64,000 nt of DNA from Roseovarius mucosus DSM 17069 (GCF_000768555.3 NZ_KN293991.1:62001-126000); one strand, 5' to 3'. Positions 1-8,583 are shown, numbered from the stretch's first letter. Numbers and translations are program-made. The notes: generated by a model from the sequence alone, not told the origin.

Positions 1-68
1 GGGCGCGGCAGCCCGACAAGGGCGCTGGCCCCCATAGCCGCCAGAATCTGGCGTCGGTGCAAATTCAT
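1..68 (-). CDS. Tat-exported protein, N-terminus only (truncated by window edge)
   Basis: Only the first 22 codons are inside the window. They read MNLHRRQILAAMGASALVGL and then proline-rich residues: a twin-arginine pair followed by a hydrophobic stretch, so a Tat-type signal peptide is likely. A strong Shine-Dalgarno (GGGGGAGGAAATC before the ATG) fixes the start. It is divergent from the PBP-domain regulator and near the tungstate transporter, so a molybdo- or tungsto-enzyme subunit is possible, but the mature protein is not visible and no function can be assigned. Confidence 0.6.
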   Translation of the reverse strand, partial: MNLHRRQILAAMGASALVGLPR

Positions 69-86
69 GATTTCCTCCCCCTTATT

Positions 87-104
87 TATTCGCATTTGTG
101 AATA
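87..104. promoter_or_regulatory. Imperfect palindrome between divergent genes, candidate operator
   Basis: TATTCGCA-TT-TGTGAATA is an inverted repeat with one mismatch in eight. It lies just upstream of the Tat-protein start and ahead of the divergent regulator gene. Intergenic symmetrical sites of this kind usually bind the adjacent regulator. That this one binds the PBP-domain protein is an inference. Confidence 0.35.
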
Positions 105-224
105 TGATGCTCTGACATGTGTCAAAACACAAGTCAAAACAAGGCTGCGTTTGATGCTGATTTCCACGCAGAGATGCGGTAGGAACGCTGCATCGAACCT
201 CTTAATGCGTGATCATCAAAGCCC

Positions 225-1094
225 ATGGACAGTGAACTTCCCGCCTATCTGACAACCAAGGAGGTCGCAGACCTGCTTCGGGTGAAGGAGCGCAAGGTTT
301 ACGACATGGTCGCCACTGGCGAGATTCCGCATCGCAAGATCACCGGCAAGCTCTTGTTTCCCCACAACGAGTTAATGTGCTGGATTGAGGGAACAGGCGT
401 CACCCTGCCCTCCGAGCGCCCGGCGCTTGTGACCGGCTCGCACGATCCGCTCCTGGATTGGGCGCTGCGCGAGAGCGGCGCAGGGCTTGCAACCCTCTGG
501 AACGGAAGCTGCGACGGGCTAGAGGTATTTGCCGAGAGTCGTGCGGTTTTGGCGGGGCTGCACATCCCCGGCGATACAGATTGGAACATCCCCGCGCTTG
601 AGGCGCGCGGACTGCGCGACGCCGTTCTGATTGGCTGGGCAGAGCGGAGGCGCGGACTGATCCTGACACCTGCCGTGGCGGATATGGTCCAGGGGATCGG
701 CGATCTGCGCGGACGTCGTGTGATCTTGCGACAGGAGGGGGCAGGCACCACGGCGCTCTTTGCAAGCATGATGGCCGAAGCGGGTATGACAACGGATGAC
801 ATCCTGACGCCAGCTAGCCCCGCCCATACCGAGAGCGATGCCGCCGCCGCCGTCGCCGCAGGCGAGGCCGAAGCGACCCTCGGGATAGAGTCCATGGCGC
901 GGCAATTTCGGCTGGTGTTCCGTCCCTTGGTGCAAGAGCGCTTTGACCTCTTGATCGACCGTCGCGCCTATTTCACCGACCCCGTGCAACGCCTGGTCGC
1001 CTTCATGCGTTCCGAAACGATGGTTGCCAAAGCCTCAGCGCTCGGCGGTTATGATCTGAAGGGACTGGGCGAGGTGCGCTGGATCTCCGCCTGA
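225..1094 (+). CDS. Excisionase-type HTH regulator with PBP-like ligand domain (oxyanion-responsive candidate)
   Basis: A 289-residue cytoplasmic protein. Residues about 7-55 (LTTKEVADLLRVKERKVYDM, then a conserved GKLLFP turn) form a MerR/excisionase-type winged helix. Residues about 75-285 resemble a periplasmic-binding-protein fold without a signal peptide, including RGRRVILRQEGAGTTALF and TLGIESMARQFRLVF. This two-domain family is commonly found beside molybdate or tungstate uptake genes, where the PBP domain is thought to sense the oxyanion or a molybdenum-cofactor-related ligand. Here tupA lies convergently 90 bp downstream. Control of the tup genes or of the divergent Tat protein is inferred from position only. 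Confidence 0.8.
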   Translation: MDSELPAYLTTKEVADLLRVKERKVYDMVATGEIPHRKITGKLLFPHNELMCWIEGTGVTLPSERPALVTGSHDPLLDWALRESGAGLATLWNGSCDGLEVFAESRAVLAGLHIPGDTDWNIPALEARGLRDAVLIGWAERRRGLILTPAVADMVQGIGDLRGRRVILRQEGAGTTALFASMMAEAGMTTDDILTPASPAHTESDAAAAVAAGEAEATLGIESMARQFRLVFRPLVQERFDLLIDRRAYFTDPVQRLVAFMRSETMVAKASALGGYDLKGLGEVRWISA

Positions 1095-1125
1095 ACCGGC
1101 CTTTTTCAGACAGGTTACAAATGCA

Positions 1126-1156
1126 TTGGGCGGAACTCTCTCGAAGTTCCGCCCAG
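1126..1156. terminator. Inverted repeat between convergent genes, probable bidirectional terminator
   Basis: GGGCGGAACT (1128-1137) pairs perfectly with AGTTCCGCCC (1145-1154) around a 7-nt loop. It sits between the convergent regulator and tupA stop codons. There is no strong T tract on either side, so termination efficiency is uncertain. Confidence 0.65.
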
Positions 1157-1181
1157 TTTCAGAAACGCTTGGAAAACAAGC

Positions 1182-2009
1182 TCAGCCGTTCGCGTTCGGG
1201 AAGAACAATTGCTGACCGTCGATCTTGTAATCCGCGATGGCCTGTTGACCTTCGGCGGACAATACCCAATCGATGAACGCCTGACCGGCTTCGGCCTTGA
1301 CGTTCTCGTGCTTTTCCGGGTTCACGAGGATGATCCCATACTGGTTGAACAGGCGATCATCACCCTCGACTGCGATCTGGTAGTCACCCTTATTGCCAAA
1401 GGAAATCCATGTGGCACGGTCGGTCAACACGTAGGCCCCCATTGCGGTGCCTGTGTTGAGCGTGGCCCCCATGCCGGAGCCGGTTTCGCGATACCAATCG
1501 CCAGACGCGGCGGCGGCATCAATGCCCGCCTCTTTCCACAGTTTCAATTCTGCCTTGTGGGTGCCGCTGTCATCCCCGCGCGACGCAAAGGTCGCGCCGG
1601 TTTCCGCAATCTTGGTGAGGGCCGCGACGATGTCCGTGGTCCCCGCAATACCGGCCGGATCGTTGGGCGGGCCGACGAGGATGAAATCGTTATACATCAC
1701 GTCCGACCGTTGCAGCCCATGTCCCTCGGCCACGAATTTTTCCTCTGCCGCCTTGGCATGGACAAAGAGCACGTCGCCATCACCATTCTCGGCATTCTTG
1801 ATCGCCTGCCCGGTGCCCACCGCCACCACGCGCACCTCTATGCCGGTCTTGTCCTGAAAGATCGGAAGAATATGGTCAAAGAGACCCGAATTCTGGGTCG
1901 ATGTGGTGGACTGCACCACGATGAACTGATCCTGCGCCTGCGCGGCCCCAGACAGGCCCAAGGCAAGAGCCGCACCTGCGGCAAGCGAGAAAAGATGACG
2001 TCTGAGCAT
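1182..2009 (-). CDS. tupA: Tungstate ABC transporter, periplasmic substrate-binding protein
   Basis: A 275-residue protein with a Sec signal peptide (MLRRHLFSLAAGAALALGLS, cleavage after AQA). It captures tungstate in the periplasm for the TupB-TupC transporter. The mature N-terminus carries the TupA signature STTSTQNSGLFDHILPIFQ, whose Thr/Ser residues bind the oxyanion. GTGQAIKNAENGDGDVLFVH and VMYNDFILVGPP are also characteristic and separate it from ModA. It is the last gene of a tupB-tupC-tupA run on the minus strand, 24 bp after tupC. Family assignment is firm; tungstate over molybdate preference follows from the family. Confidence 0.92.
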   Translation of the reverse strand: MLRRHLFSLAAGAALALGLSGAAQAQDQFIVVQSTTSTQNSGLFDHILPIFQDKTGIEVRVVAVGTGQAIKNAENGDGDVLFVHAKAAEEKFVAEGHGLQRSDVMYNDFILVGPPNDPAGIAGTTDIVAALTKIAETGATFASRGDDSGTHKAELKLWKEAGIDAAAASGDWYRETGSGMGATLNTGTAMGAYVLTDRATWISFGNKGDYQIAVEGDDRLFNQYGIILVNPEKHENVKAEAGQAFIDWVLSAEGQQAIADYKIDGQQLFFPNANG

Positions 2010-2033
2010 GAAATTGTCCCTGTCTTTTGGATG

Positions 2034-2804
2034 TCAGAAAGTTGTGCCTGTGTAGAGCCGCCCTTGGGTCCAGGCGCGCGCGGCTTCGGACCGGGGTTTG
2101 CCGAGAACCTGATCAATCGGGCCGCATTCGGCCACTTGTCCAGCATGCAGGAAAATCACCTCGTCCCCCATGCGCCGCGCCTGCCCCATGTCATGCGTGA
2201 CCATGACGATTGTGACACCCCGCATGTGGGCCGCGTTGATCAGATCCTCTATCCGTTGGGTCGAGGCCGGGTCGAGGCTGCTGGTCGGTTCATCCAGGAA
2301 CAAGAGGCGCGGCTTGCAGACCAGAGCGCGCGCCAAGGCAAGGCGCTGTTGCTCGCCGCCCGAGAGGACACGCGCGGGATGTCGCGCCAGCTCGCTGAGC
2401 CCGGCCAGTTCGAGTGCATGCGCCGCCTCTGCCGCACGCTCTGCCCCGCGCACGCCATGTACCGAAAGCGCAAAGTTGAGATTGGCCAGCACCGACCGCC
2501 GCAGCATCACAGGGCGCTGAAACACCATCGCCTGCGCGCGGCGCGCTTTCTCGTCAGGGGCTTGCCCCTGCCAGAGCACTTGCCCGGCGGAAGGCGTCAA
2601 GAGACCATGCAGCAAACGCAAAATCAGGCTCTTGCCAGCGCCATTCGCGCCCATGATCAAGAGGCGCCGACCCTCGGGAATCGAGAGAGACAGATCATGG
2701 ATCAGCCGCGTGCCTCCTGCGTCGAATGACAGGCCGCGCGCCTCTAGCAGCGGGATGCGCGTAGCGACCTCAGCGGGGGTCATATCCATCACCGTGTCAC
2801 GCAT
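2034..2804 (-). CDS. tupC: Tungstate ABC transporter, ATP-binding protein
   Basis: A 256-residue single-domain ABC ATPase that energises tungstate import. Visible motifs are Walker A GANGAGKSLILRLL (about residue 53), signature LSGGEQQRLALARAL, Walker B LLFLDEPTSSLDP and switch His in MVTHDMGQARRM. The start ATG at 2804 overlaps the end of tupB by 8 bp, indicating translational coupling. No extra regulatory TOBE-like C-terminal domain is present at this length. It is placed between permease and binding-protein genes in the usual tup cluster. Confidence 0.9.
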   Translation of the reverse strand: MRDTVMDMTPAEVATRIPLLEARGLSFDAGGTRLIHDLSLSIPEGRRLLIMGANGAGKSLILRLLHGLLTPSAGQVLWQGQAPDEKARRAQAMVFQRPVMLRRSVLANLNFALSVHGVRGAERAAEAAHALELAGLSELARHPARVLSGGEQQRLALARALVCKPRLLFLDEPTSSLDPASTQRIEDLINAAHMRGVTIVMVTHDMGQARRMGDEVIFLHAGQVAECGPIDQVLGKPRSEAARAWTQGRLYTGTTF

Positions 2805-3483
2805 AGGCCGCCCGCACCGCAGAGGCCCGGAGCGCCATCACAACCGCGTTCACGAGCACCGCAAGAACCAGCAAGACCACGCCTAGGGCCAGCGCCAGCT
2901 CCAGGTTCCCTTTGGACGTCTCGAGGGCAATGGTCGTGGTCATCACGCGGGTCACATGATTGATATTGCCGCCCACGATCAGCACCGCGCCTACCTCGGC
3001 CACGGCGCGGCCAAACCCCGCCAGCGCCACGGTCATCAGGCTATAGCGCGCATCCCAGAGCAGGGCCGCAATACGCTCTTGAGGACGCAGGCCCATAGAG
3101 GCGAACTGCTCGGCATATTCGCCGTGCAAATCCTCGACCACCTGCTTCGTGAGCGCCGCCACGATCGGTGTTACAAGTATCGTCTGTGCGATGATCATCG
3201 CCGCAGGGGTATAGAGCAACTGAAGGGGCCCAAAAGGGCCGGAGGCGGACAGCATGAGGTAGACAAACAGCCCAACCACCACCGGCGGCAATCCCATCAA
3301 GGCATTAAGGATAACCGTCATCACCCCGCGCCCCGGAAAACGGAACGCACCCACCATGGCCCCCAAGGGCAGGCCAATCAGGCAGGACAAAAGCACTGCG
3401 GAAAGCGTTACATAGAGAGACAGTCCGACAATCTCGCTCAGGTTCCGATCCCAATTGAGGATCAGGACAAAGGCCTCTGACAT
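2797..3483 (-). CDS. tupB: Tungstate ABC transporter, permease
   Basis: An integral inner-membrane permease of about 228 residues. It contains several hydrophobic helices (for example LSLYVTLSAVLLSCLIGLPL and the C-terminal LELALALGVVLLVLAVLV) and the EAA-loop region around EYAEQFASMGLRPQERI that contacts the ATPase. I chose ATG 3483 (MSEAFVLIL) because the 19 residues before it are basic, Cys/Ser-rich and unlike the family N-terminus. It begins the minus-strand tup operon and overlaps tupC by 8 bp. Confidence 0.88.
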   Translation of the reverse strand: MSEAFVLILNWDRNLSEIVGLSLYVTLSAVLLSCLIGLPLGAMVGAFRFPGRGVMTVILNALMGLPPVVVGLFVYLMLSASGPFGPLQLLYTPAAMIIAQTILVTPIVAALTKQVVEDLHGEYAEQFASMGLRPQERIAALLWDARYSLMTVALAGFGRAVAEVGAVLIVGGNINHVTRVMTTTIALETSKGNLELALALGVVLLVLAVLVNAVVMALRASAVRAAYA

Positions 3484-3577
3484 GATGTCGCCAAAGCTGA
3501 ACACGTGCGATTTCTCCCCTCGACAGGAAAAAAAACACAAAAATACATGGAAAGCCAGCCCTGAACGCGACAGCGGC

Positions 3578-4267
3578 TCAGAGTTTTGCGGCCCGCAAAC
3601 GCCAAAGGCGGAGCGGTTGGCTCAACTCTGGGCCGTTTGGCCCAACGGTGATATGCGCCGCATAGAGCCGCGCCAGCGTCTCGCGCTGCGCTTCGGCCAA
3701 TACGCGACGCGTGGGATCGACGCGGGCCAGATACTCGACGAAGGCGTCCAAATCGGCCACCGGCGTGGGACGATGATACGTGACCGGCGCAGGTCCAGTC
3801 GCCGCGCCCGCTGCCAGAACGGCATCAATCGCCCGAATCGCCGCGTGACGCATCTCGGTCTCATCCTCGACCGGGCGCATGACCTCGAAGAAAGCACCCT
3901 CTGCCAAGGGCTCTACAATGACGACTTCTCCGCCGGGGCGCAGAACACGCAACGCCTCAAGCAGGGCGCCCCGCATCAGTGGCAAGGGCACATGATGCAG
4001 CGCGTTCAGGAAAATACAGGCGTCAAAGGATTCTGCGGCAAAGGGCAATTGCTCTGCCCCGCCAACCTCGAAACGGGCCTCGGGCACAGCCAGACGTGCG
4101 GCATCCACGGCCTCGGATGCCGGATCAATGCCGGATACGTCATAACCCGCCTGCACCAGATTGCGCGCAAGCGCTCCATGACCACACCCGATGTCGAGCA
4201 CCCTATGCGCCCCGATCTCGGAGAGGATCGCGCGTATCCGCGCAGGCGTATCCTGAGGCTCAGCCAT
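3578..4267 (-). CDS. Class I SAM-dependent methyltransferase
   Basis: A 229-residue methyltransferase of the UbiE/MenG-like (Methyltransf_11) type. The SAM-binding motif I is VLDIGCGHGALARNL, followed by the acidic loop GIDPASEAVDAAR and motif III VLRPGGEVVIVEP. ATG 4267 (MAEPQDTPARI) is chosen because it overlaps the upstream CoA-transferase stop by 8 bp, the normal coupled arrangement; a start at 4345 would overlap much further. Co-transcription suggests a shared pathway, but the methyl acceptor cannot be read from sequence. Confidence 0.82.
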   Translation of the reverse strand: MAEPQDTPARIRAILSEIGAHRVLDIGCGHGALARNLVQAGYDVSGIDPASEAVDAARLAVPEARFEVGGAEQLPFAAESFDACIFLNALHHVPLPLMRGALLEALRVLRPGGEVVIVEPLAEGAFFEVMRPVEDETEMRHAAIRAIDAVLAAGAATGPAPVTYHRPTPVADLDAFVEYLARVDPTRRVLAEAQRETLARLYAAHITVGPNGPELSQPLRLWRLRAAKL

Positions 4268-5387
4268 CGCCAAACTCTGCACGCAGTGCATCGCTTTGCG
4301 CGCCCAGACCAGGCACGGCCCCCAATTCCGCCTCAACTCCGTCAATCTGCGCGCCAGGGGCCAGCATCCGAACCGGGCCTGTGGGGGTCTCGACCGTCAC
4401 ATACCGGTTCTGCGGATGGCCCACCAGATCCTCCATTTCGCTCACGCGGCCATAGGCAATGCGCGCGGCGCGCAGCCGGTCCGCCATGGCATCGCGGGAA
4501 ATCGCGGCAAAGACTGGGCGCAGAATCGCATCGAGGGCCTCGCGATTGGCAACGCGGTTCGAATTGCTGTCGAAGCGCGGATCGCGGGCGAGCGTCGCAT
4601 CGCCCAGGATTGTGTCGCAGAACGTGGCCCATTCGCGCTCGTTCTGGATCGAGATCAAAACCGCCTTGCCATCGCTGCCCTGATAGACGCCATAGGGGGC
4701 GATCGTGGGGTGATTGAGACCGGCGCGCGGTGGCACCTTGCCGCCGTAAGCATATTGCAGATAGGGCACATTCATCCAGTCGCTCAGCGCATGGAACAGT
4801 GACACCGCGATGTGCCTGCCCTCGCCCGTTGTCGCACGCCCGACCAAGGCCTCCAGAATGGCCTGATAAGCGGTCATTCCCGCAGCGATGTCGCATACTG
4901 AAACCCCGGTACGCGCCGGGCCATGCTCATTTCCAGTAATCGACGAGAGACCGGTTTCGGCCTGCACCAAGAGATCGTAGGCCTTGAGATCCGCCAGCGG
5001 CCCCTCTTCGCCATAGCCCGAAATCGAGACCGTGATCAGACGCGGGTAATCGGCACGCAAGCGGGCGGGCGCAAATCCCAGCCGATCAATCGCCCCCGGC
5101 GCGAGATTCTGGATGAACACATCGGCCTTGCTGAGCATCCGCTCCATCAACGCGCGGTCCGCCTCTTGCCGCAGGTCGAGGCAGAGCGATTCCTTGCCTC
5201 GGTTGAGCCAGACGAAATAGGCGCTTTCGCCATGAACCAAGGCGTCATAACCCCGCGCGAAATCGCCTTCGGGTCGCTCGACCTTGATCACCCGCGCACC
5301 GGCCTCTGCCAGACGGCCTGACGCATAGGGCGCGGCGACCGCCTGTTCGACGGAAACAACCAATAATCCGGCAAGGTCAGTGCGCAT
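4260..5387 (-). CDS. CaiB/BaiF (class III) CoA-transferase family protein
   Basis: A 375-residue family III CoA-transferase, which moves CoA between acyl-CoA and carboxylic acid through an aspartyl-CoA anhydride. Typical family segments are VKVERPEGDFARGYD, FVWLNRGKESLCLDLR, ADVFIQNLAPGAIDRLGF and SGYGEEGPLADLKAYDLLVQAETGL, where the Asp of KAYDLL is the expected nucleophile. ATG 5387 is preceded by AGGAGA. It is divergent from the LysR gene, so it is probably LysR-controlled together with the acyl-CoA dehydrogenase and hydratase genes. Donor and acceptor are unknown; C4/C5 dicarboxylates are common for such clusters. Confidence 0.88.
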   Translation of the reverse strand: MRTDLAGLLVVSVEQAVAAPYASGRLAEAGARVIKVERPEGDFARGYDALVHGESAYFVWLNRGKESLCLDLRQEADRALMERMLSKADVFIQNLAPGAIDRLGFAPARLRADYPRLITVSISGYGEEGPLADLKAYDLLVQAETGLSSITGNEHGPARTGVSVCDIAAGMTAYQAILEALVGRATTGEGRHIAVSLFHALSDWMNVPYLQYAYGGKVPPRAGLNHPTIAPYGVYQGSDGKAVLISIQNEREWATFCDTILGDATLARDPRFDSNSNRVANREALDAILRPVFAAISRDAMADRLRAARIAYGRVSEMEDLVGHPQNRYVTVETPTGPVRMLAPGAQIDGVEAELGAVPGLGAQSDALRAEFGDG

Positions 5388-5425
5388 CGCGGTCTCTTCT
5401 CCTTTGGGGGCAGTCTGGCCGGACC

Positions 5426-5500
5426 ATGCATTATTGCATCGGCTGTGGGAAATACCCGTCTTTTTGAACGGGTATAAGGCCCGACTATGGGCAACCATAG
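5426..5500. promoter_or_regulatory. Divergent LysR-type control region with three inverted repeats
   Basis: Between the divergent CoA-transferase and LysR genes are ATGCA-TTAT-TGCAT (5426-5439), ATACCCGT-N8-ACGGGTAT (5452-5475) and CTATGG-GCAA-CCATAG (5485-5500). The middle one is a perfect 8-bp inverted repeat and also fits the T-N11-A pattern of LysR sites. LysR regulators normally bind upstream of their divergent target, so these are good operator candidates. Which arm is the recognition site and which the activation site cannot be decided. Confidence 0.6.
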
Positions 5501-5540
5501 CCTTGCGTTCTAGCATTCGGCTTTGATAGGCTTTTTGCCT

Positions 5541-6476
5541 ATGGATATTCGCCAACTCCGCTACTTCATTGCCATCGCCGAAGCCCCCTCGCTCTCGGCG
5601 GCGGCGCATCGGCTGGGTGTGGCGCAACCCTCGCTCTCGCAGCATGTCGCACGGATGGAAACTGAGCTTGGCGTGCGCCTGATCGACCGCTCGCCGCGCG
5701 GCTCGATGCTGACCGCCGAAGGACAGGTTCTCTTGCGCCACGCGCGCGAGATCAGCGCCGCGATGTCACGCTGCGTGGACGAAATGCGCGATGCTTCGGG
5801 CGCACCGCGCGGCAAGGTTGGTTTCGGTTTGCCGCCCTCGGTGTCGATGGTGCTGTCCGTGCCCCTGGCCGAAACCGTGCGGGTGGAGCTACCCGATATT
5901 CGCCTGCGCGTGGTCGAGGCCATGAGCGGCTATATCAAGGCATGGGTCAGTGATGGCACCGTTGACATGGGCCTGATCTATGACCTTCAGGACGCGGATC
6001 ATTTCCGGATCACGCATGTTCTGGATGAGCGTCTGCATGTCTATTCCGCCCCGGACAACTGGCCCTTCGGCACGCCCCCCGGCACCCCCGTGCCGCTCCT
6101 TGCACTGGAACCGCTTGACATGATCCTGCCTCAGGCCGCCCACGGCCTGCGCAAGACGATCGAGAGCTATGCCGCCCCGCTTGGCCTGCACCTCAACGTG
6201 CCCGTTGAGATGGACGCGATGACACAAATCAAGGAACTCGTGGCGCGCGGCTCGGGTCATGCGATCTTTTCCCCCTCGGCGGTGCATGACGCGGTCGCAC
6301 GGGGCGAACTTGTCGGAGCACCGATCACGGCCCCTGACATGGTGCGGCCCGTCTATCTTGTCTCGAATCCCGCCTTTCCAACCAGCCGCGCCAGCCGCGC
6401 GGTCGAGGCGATCACACTCGACGTGCTGCGCGATCTGGTGCGGCGAGGCATCTGGCAAGGTGAGCTGCGGCTATAG
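5541..6476 (+). CDS. LysR family transcriptional regulator
   Basis: A 311-residue LysR-type regulator. The N-terminal winged HTH is MDIRQLRYFIAIAEAPSLSA followed by AAHRLGVAQPSLSQHVARME; the remaining ~220 residues are the two-lobed inducer-binding domain (GKVGFGLPPSVSMVL onward). ATG 5541 is preferred to 5523 because the family starts at MDIRQL. It is divergent from the CoA-transferase and precedes the acyl-CoA dehydrogenase by about 90 bp. It resembles Nac/CbbR-like regulators of small organic acid catabolism. The inducer is probably a pathway acid or CoA ester, by inference. Confidence 0.88.
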   Translation: MDIRQLRYFIAIAEAPSLSAAAHRLGVAQPSLSQHVARMETELGVRLIDRSPRGSMLTAEGQVLLRHAREISAAMSRCVDEMRDASGAPRGKVGFGLPPSVSMVLSVPLAETVRVELPDIRLRVVEAMSGYIKAWVSDGTVDMGLIYDLQDADHFRITHVLDERLHVYSAPDNWPFGTPPGTPVPLLALEPLDMILPQAAHGLRKTIESYAAPLGLHLNVPVEMDAMTQIKELVARGSGHAIFSPSAVHDAVARGELVGAPITAPDMVRPVYLVSNPAFPTSRASRAVEAITLDVLRDLVRRGIWQGELRL

Positions 6477-6564
6477 GCCCGCTCAATGGCCGCAAGCGGG
6501 CATTGATATTTCCGCTGGCATCAAAAACCTGTCACCTAGGGGCCGAGTATTGTGAGAGACGGAC

Positions 6565-7749
6565 ATGACATCTTTTGATCCAACAGCAGACTATGCCGAC
6601 ATCCGCGCAGGTGTAGCCCGCGTTTGCGCCGAGTTTCCCGGCGCCTACTGGCGCGATCTGGATGCGCGACGCGCCTACCCCAAGGACTTTGTCGATGCGC
6701 TGATCCGCGAGGGGTATCTGGCGGCGATGATTCCCGAGAAGTTCGGTGGATCTGGTCTTAACCTGACAGCGGCGGCGGTCATTCTCGAGGAAATTCATCG
6801 CTCGGGCTGCAACGCCGCCGCCTGCCATGCGCAGATGTATACGATGGGCACCGTGCTGCGCCACGGGTCAGAGGCACAGAAGGCCGCCTATTTACCCGGC
6901 ATCGCCGATGGTTCCTTGCGGCTTCAGGCCTTTGGCGTGACCGAGCCGACAAGCGGCACCGACACTCTGGCGCTAAAAACCACGGCGCGGCGGGACGGCG
7001 ATGACTACGTGATCAACGGCCAGAAAATCTGGACCTCCCGGGTGGAACATTCCGATCTGATGGTCCTCTTGGCGCGCACGACCCCGCGCGAAGAGGCGAA
7101 ATCGAAAACCGATGGCCTGTCGGTATTCCTGATCGACCTGCGCGGCCAAGTCGGGAACGGAATCGACATCCGCCCCATTCGAACCATGATCAACCACGCC
7201 ACCACCGAAGTGTTTTTTGACAACCTGCGTATTCCGGCGGACTGCCTGGTCGGCGAGGAGGGCAAAGGGTTTCGCTACATCCTCTCGGGCATGAATTCCG
7301 AGCGTATTCTCATTGCCGCCGAATGTATCGGGGATGCCAAGTGGTTCCTCAAGACCGGCGCAGACTATGCCCGCGAGCGGGTGGTGTTTGGCGCGCCCAT
7401 CGGGGTCAATCAGGGCGTGCAGTTTCCGCTGGCCCGCGCACATGCGCATCTGATGGCCGCCGAAGCGATCGTTTATCGCGCTGCCGCAATGTATGATGCA
7501 GGGCTGAATCCCGGTGTCGAGGCCAATACTGCAAAGCTTCTTGCGTCTGAGGCAAGCTGGGAGGCGGGCGAGGCCTGCATGCAGACCCATGGCGGCTTTG
7601 CCTTTGCCGAGGAATATGATGTCGAGCGCAAGTGGCGCGAGGCGCGGCTCTATCAGATTGCGCCGATTTCGACCAATCTGATCCTGTGCCATATTGCAGA
7701 GCAGGTACTGGGCCTGCCAAAGTCCTACGGACCGGGACGCGGGCAATAG
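6565..7749 (+). CDS. Acyl-CoA dehydrogenase family protein
   Basis: A 394-residue FAD-dependent acyl-CoA dehydrogenase expected to insert an alpha-beta double bond into an acyl-CoA. FAD/substrate loop FGVTEPTSGTDTLALKT and GQKIWTSRVEHSD are standard, as is HGGFAFAEEYDVERKWREARLY. The usual catalytic Glu of the C-terminal YEGT motif is absent: the segment reads LYQIAPISTNLIL. The base may instead come from another position, as in isovaleryl-CoA dehydrogenase, or the chemistry may differ. It is followed 9 bp later by a MaoC-like hydratase, so oxidation then hydration is a sensible order. Substrate unknown. Confidence 0.88.
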   Translation: MTSFDPTADYADIRAGVARVCAEFPGAYWRDLDARRAYPKDFVDALIREGYLAAMIPEKFGGSGLNLTAAAVILEEIHRSGCNAAACHAQMYTMGTVLRHGSEAQKAAYLPGIADGSLRLQAFGVTEPTSGTDTLALKTTARRDGDDYVINGQKIWTSRVEHSDLMVLLARTTPREEAKSKTDGLSVFLIDLRGQVGNGIDIRPIRTMINHATTEVFFDNLRIPADCLVGEEGKGFRYILSGMNSERILIAAECIGDAKWFLKTGADYARERVVFGAPIGVNQGVQFPLARAHAHLMAAEAIVYRAAAMYDAGLNPGVEANTAKLLASEASWEAGEACMQTHGGFAFAEEYDVERKWREARLYQIAPISTNLILCHIAEQVLGLPKSYGPGRGQ

Positions 7750-7758
7750 GGGAACGGA

Positions 7759-8577
7759 ATGAACGATTACGCGGATTGGATCGGGCGCAGCTATAGCCGG
7801 TCAGAACCAATTTCCGAGCGCTTGGTACGGGAATACCGTGCCACGCTGGCGGGCACTTTGGCCGAGGCAGAGATGCCGGTTGGGCTGCATTGGTGTCTGG
7901 TTCCCGATACGGTCACGCCGGATCAGCTGGGACGCGATTGTCATCCCAAAACGGGGATTTTCCTACCTGCCCTGCCCCTGCCCCGCCGAATGTGGGCTGG
8001 GGGAGAGATCGAGTTTCACGCGCCTTTTGCCCCCGGTGATCTGGTGACACGAGAGACGACGATTGACGATGTGACGTTCAAGGAGGGGCGCAGCGGCAAG
8101 CTGGGCTTTGTCACGCAGCGGCACGTTTATACAGTGGCCGGCGCGGCGCGCCTGACGGAGCGGCAGGATATCGTCTATCGCGAGGACCCCAAGCCGGGAC
8201 AGGCCAAGGCGCCAGAGCCCGCCGAGGAATGGACCAACGCAACCGCGTGGCAGATTACGCCGGATTCGACCCTGCTTTTCCGGTTCTCGTCGCTCACTTT
8301 CAATGGCCACCGCATTCATTACGACCACCCCTATGCAACCGGGGTTGAGGGATACGAGGGGCTGGTTGTGCATGGTCCGATGCAGGCGGTCTGGATGATG
8401 AATCTGGCGACGCATATCTTGGGCCGCCTACCCACGCGGTTCACCTATCGCGGCCTCACCCCGCTCATCTGCAACCTGCCCGTGGCGATCGAGGCGCGCG
8501 AGGCTGAGGGTGGTCTTGATCTGCGGGTGCGGCGCATCGGCGATGGGGTGGCGACCATGGCCGCGCGGGCCGAATGA
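7759..8577 (+). CDS. MaoC-like / FAS1-type double-hotdog dehydratase-hydratase
   Basis: A 272-residue protein of the MaoC N-terminal (FAS1_DH) and HTD2-like group, which includes mesaconyl-C4-CoA hydratase and itaconyl-CoA hydratase relatives. The C-terminal hotdog carries RFSSLTFNGHRIHYDHPYA, with the Asn/His/Tyr/Asp cluster near the active site, then GYEGLVVHGPMQAVWMM. It lies in the same operon as the acyl-CoA dehydrogenase and near the CoA-transferase. Together they could activate, oxidise and hydrate a branched or C5 dicarboxylic acid. That substrate class is inferred from homologous neighbourhoods. Confidence 0.82.
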   Translation: MNDYADWIGRSYSRSEPISERLVREYRATLAGTLAEAEMPVGLHWCLVPDTVTPDQLGRDCHPKTGIFLPALPLPRRMWAGGEIEFHAPFAPGDLVTRETTIDDVTFKEGRSGKLGFVTQRHVYTVAGAARLTERQDIVYREDPKPGQAKAPEPAEEWTNATAWQITPDSTLLFRFSSLTFNGHRIHYDHPYATGVEGYEGLVVHGPMQAVWMMNLATHILGRLPTRFTYRGLTPLICNLPVAIEAREAEGGLDLRVRRIGDGVATMAARAE

Positions 8578-8583
8578 GATAGA

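Noticed and set aside
1209-2729. A 506-codon open frame on the plus strand
   Set aside because: Lies opposite tupA and tupC, has no domain, and is an antisense shadow caused by high GC content.
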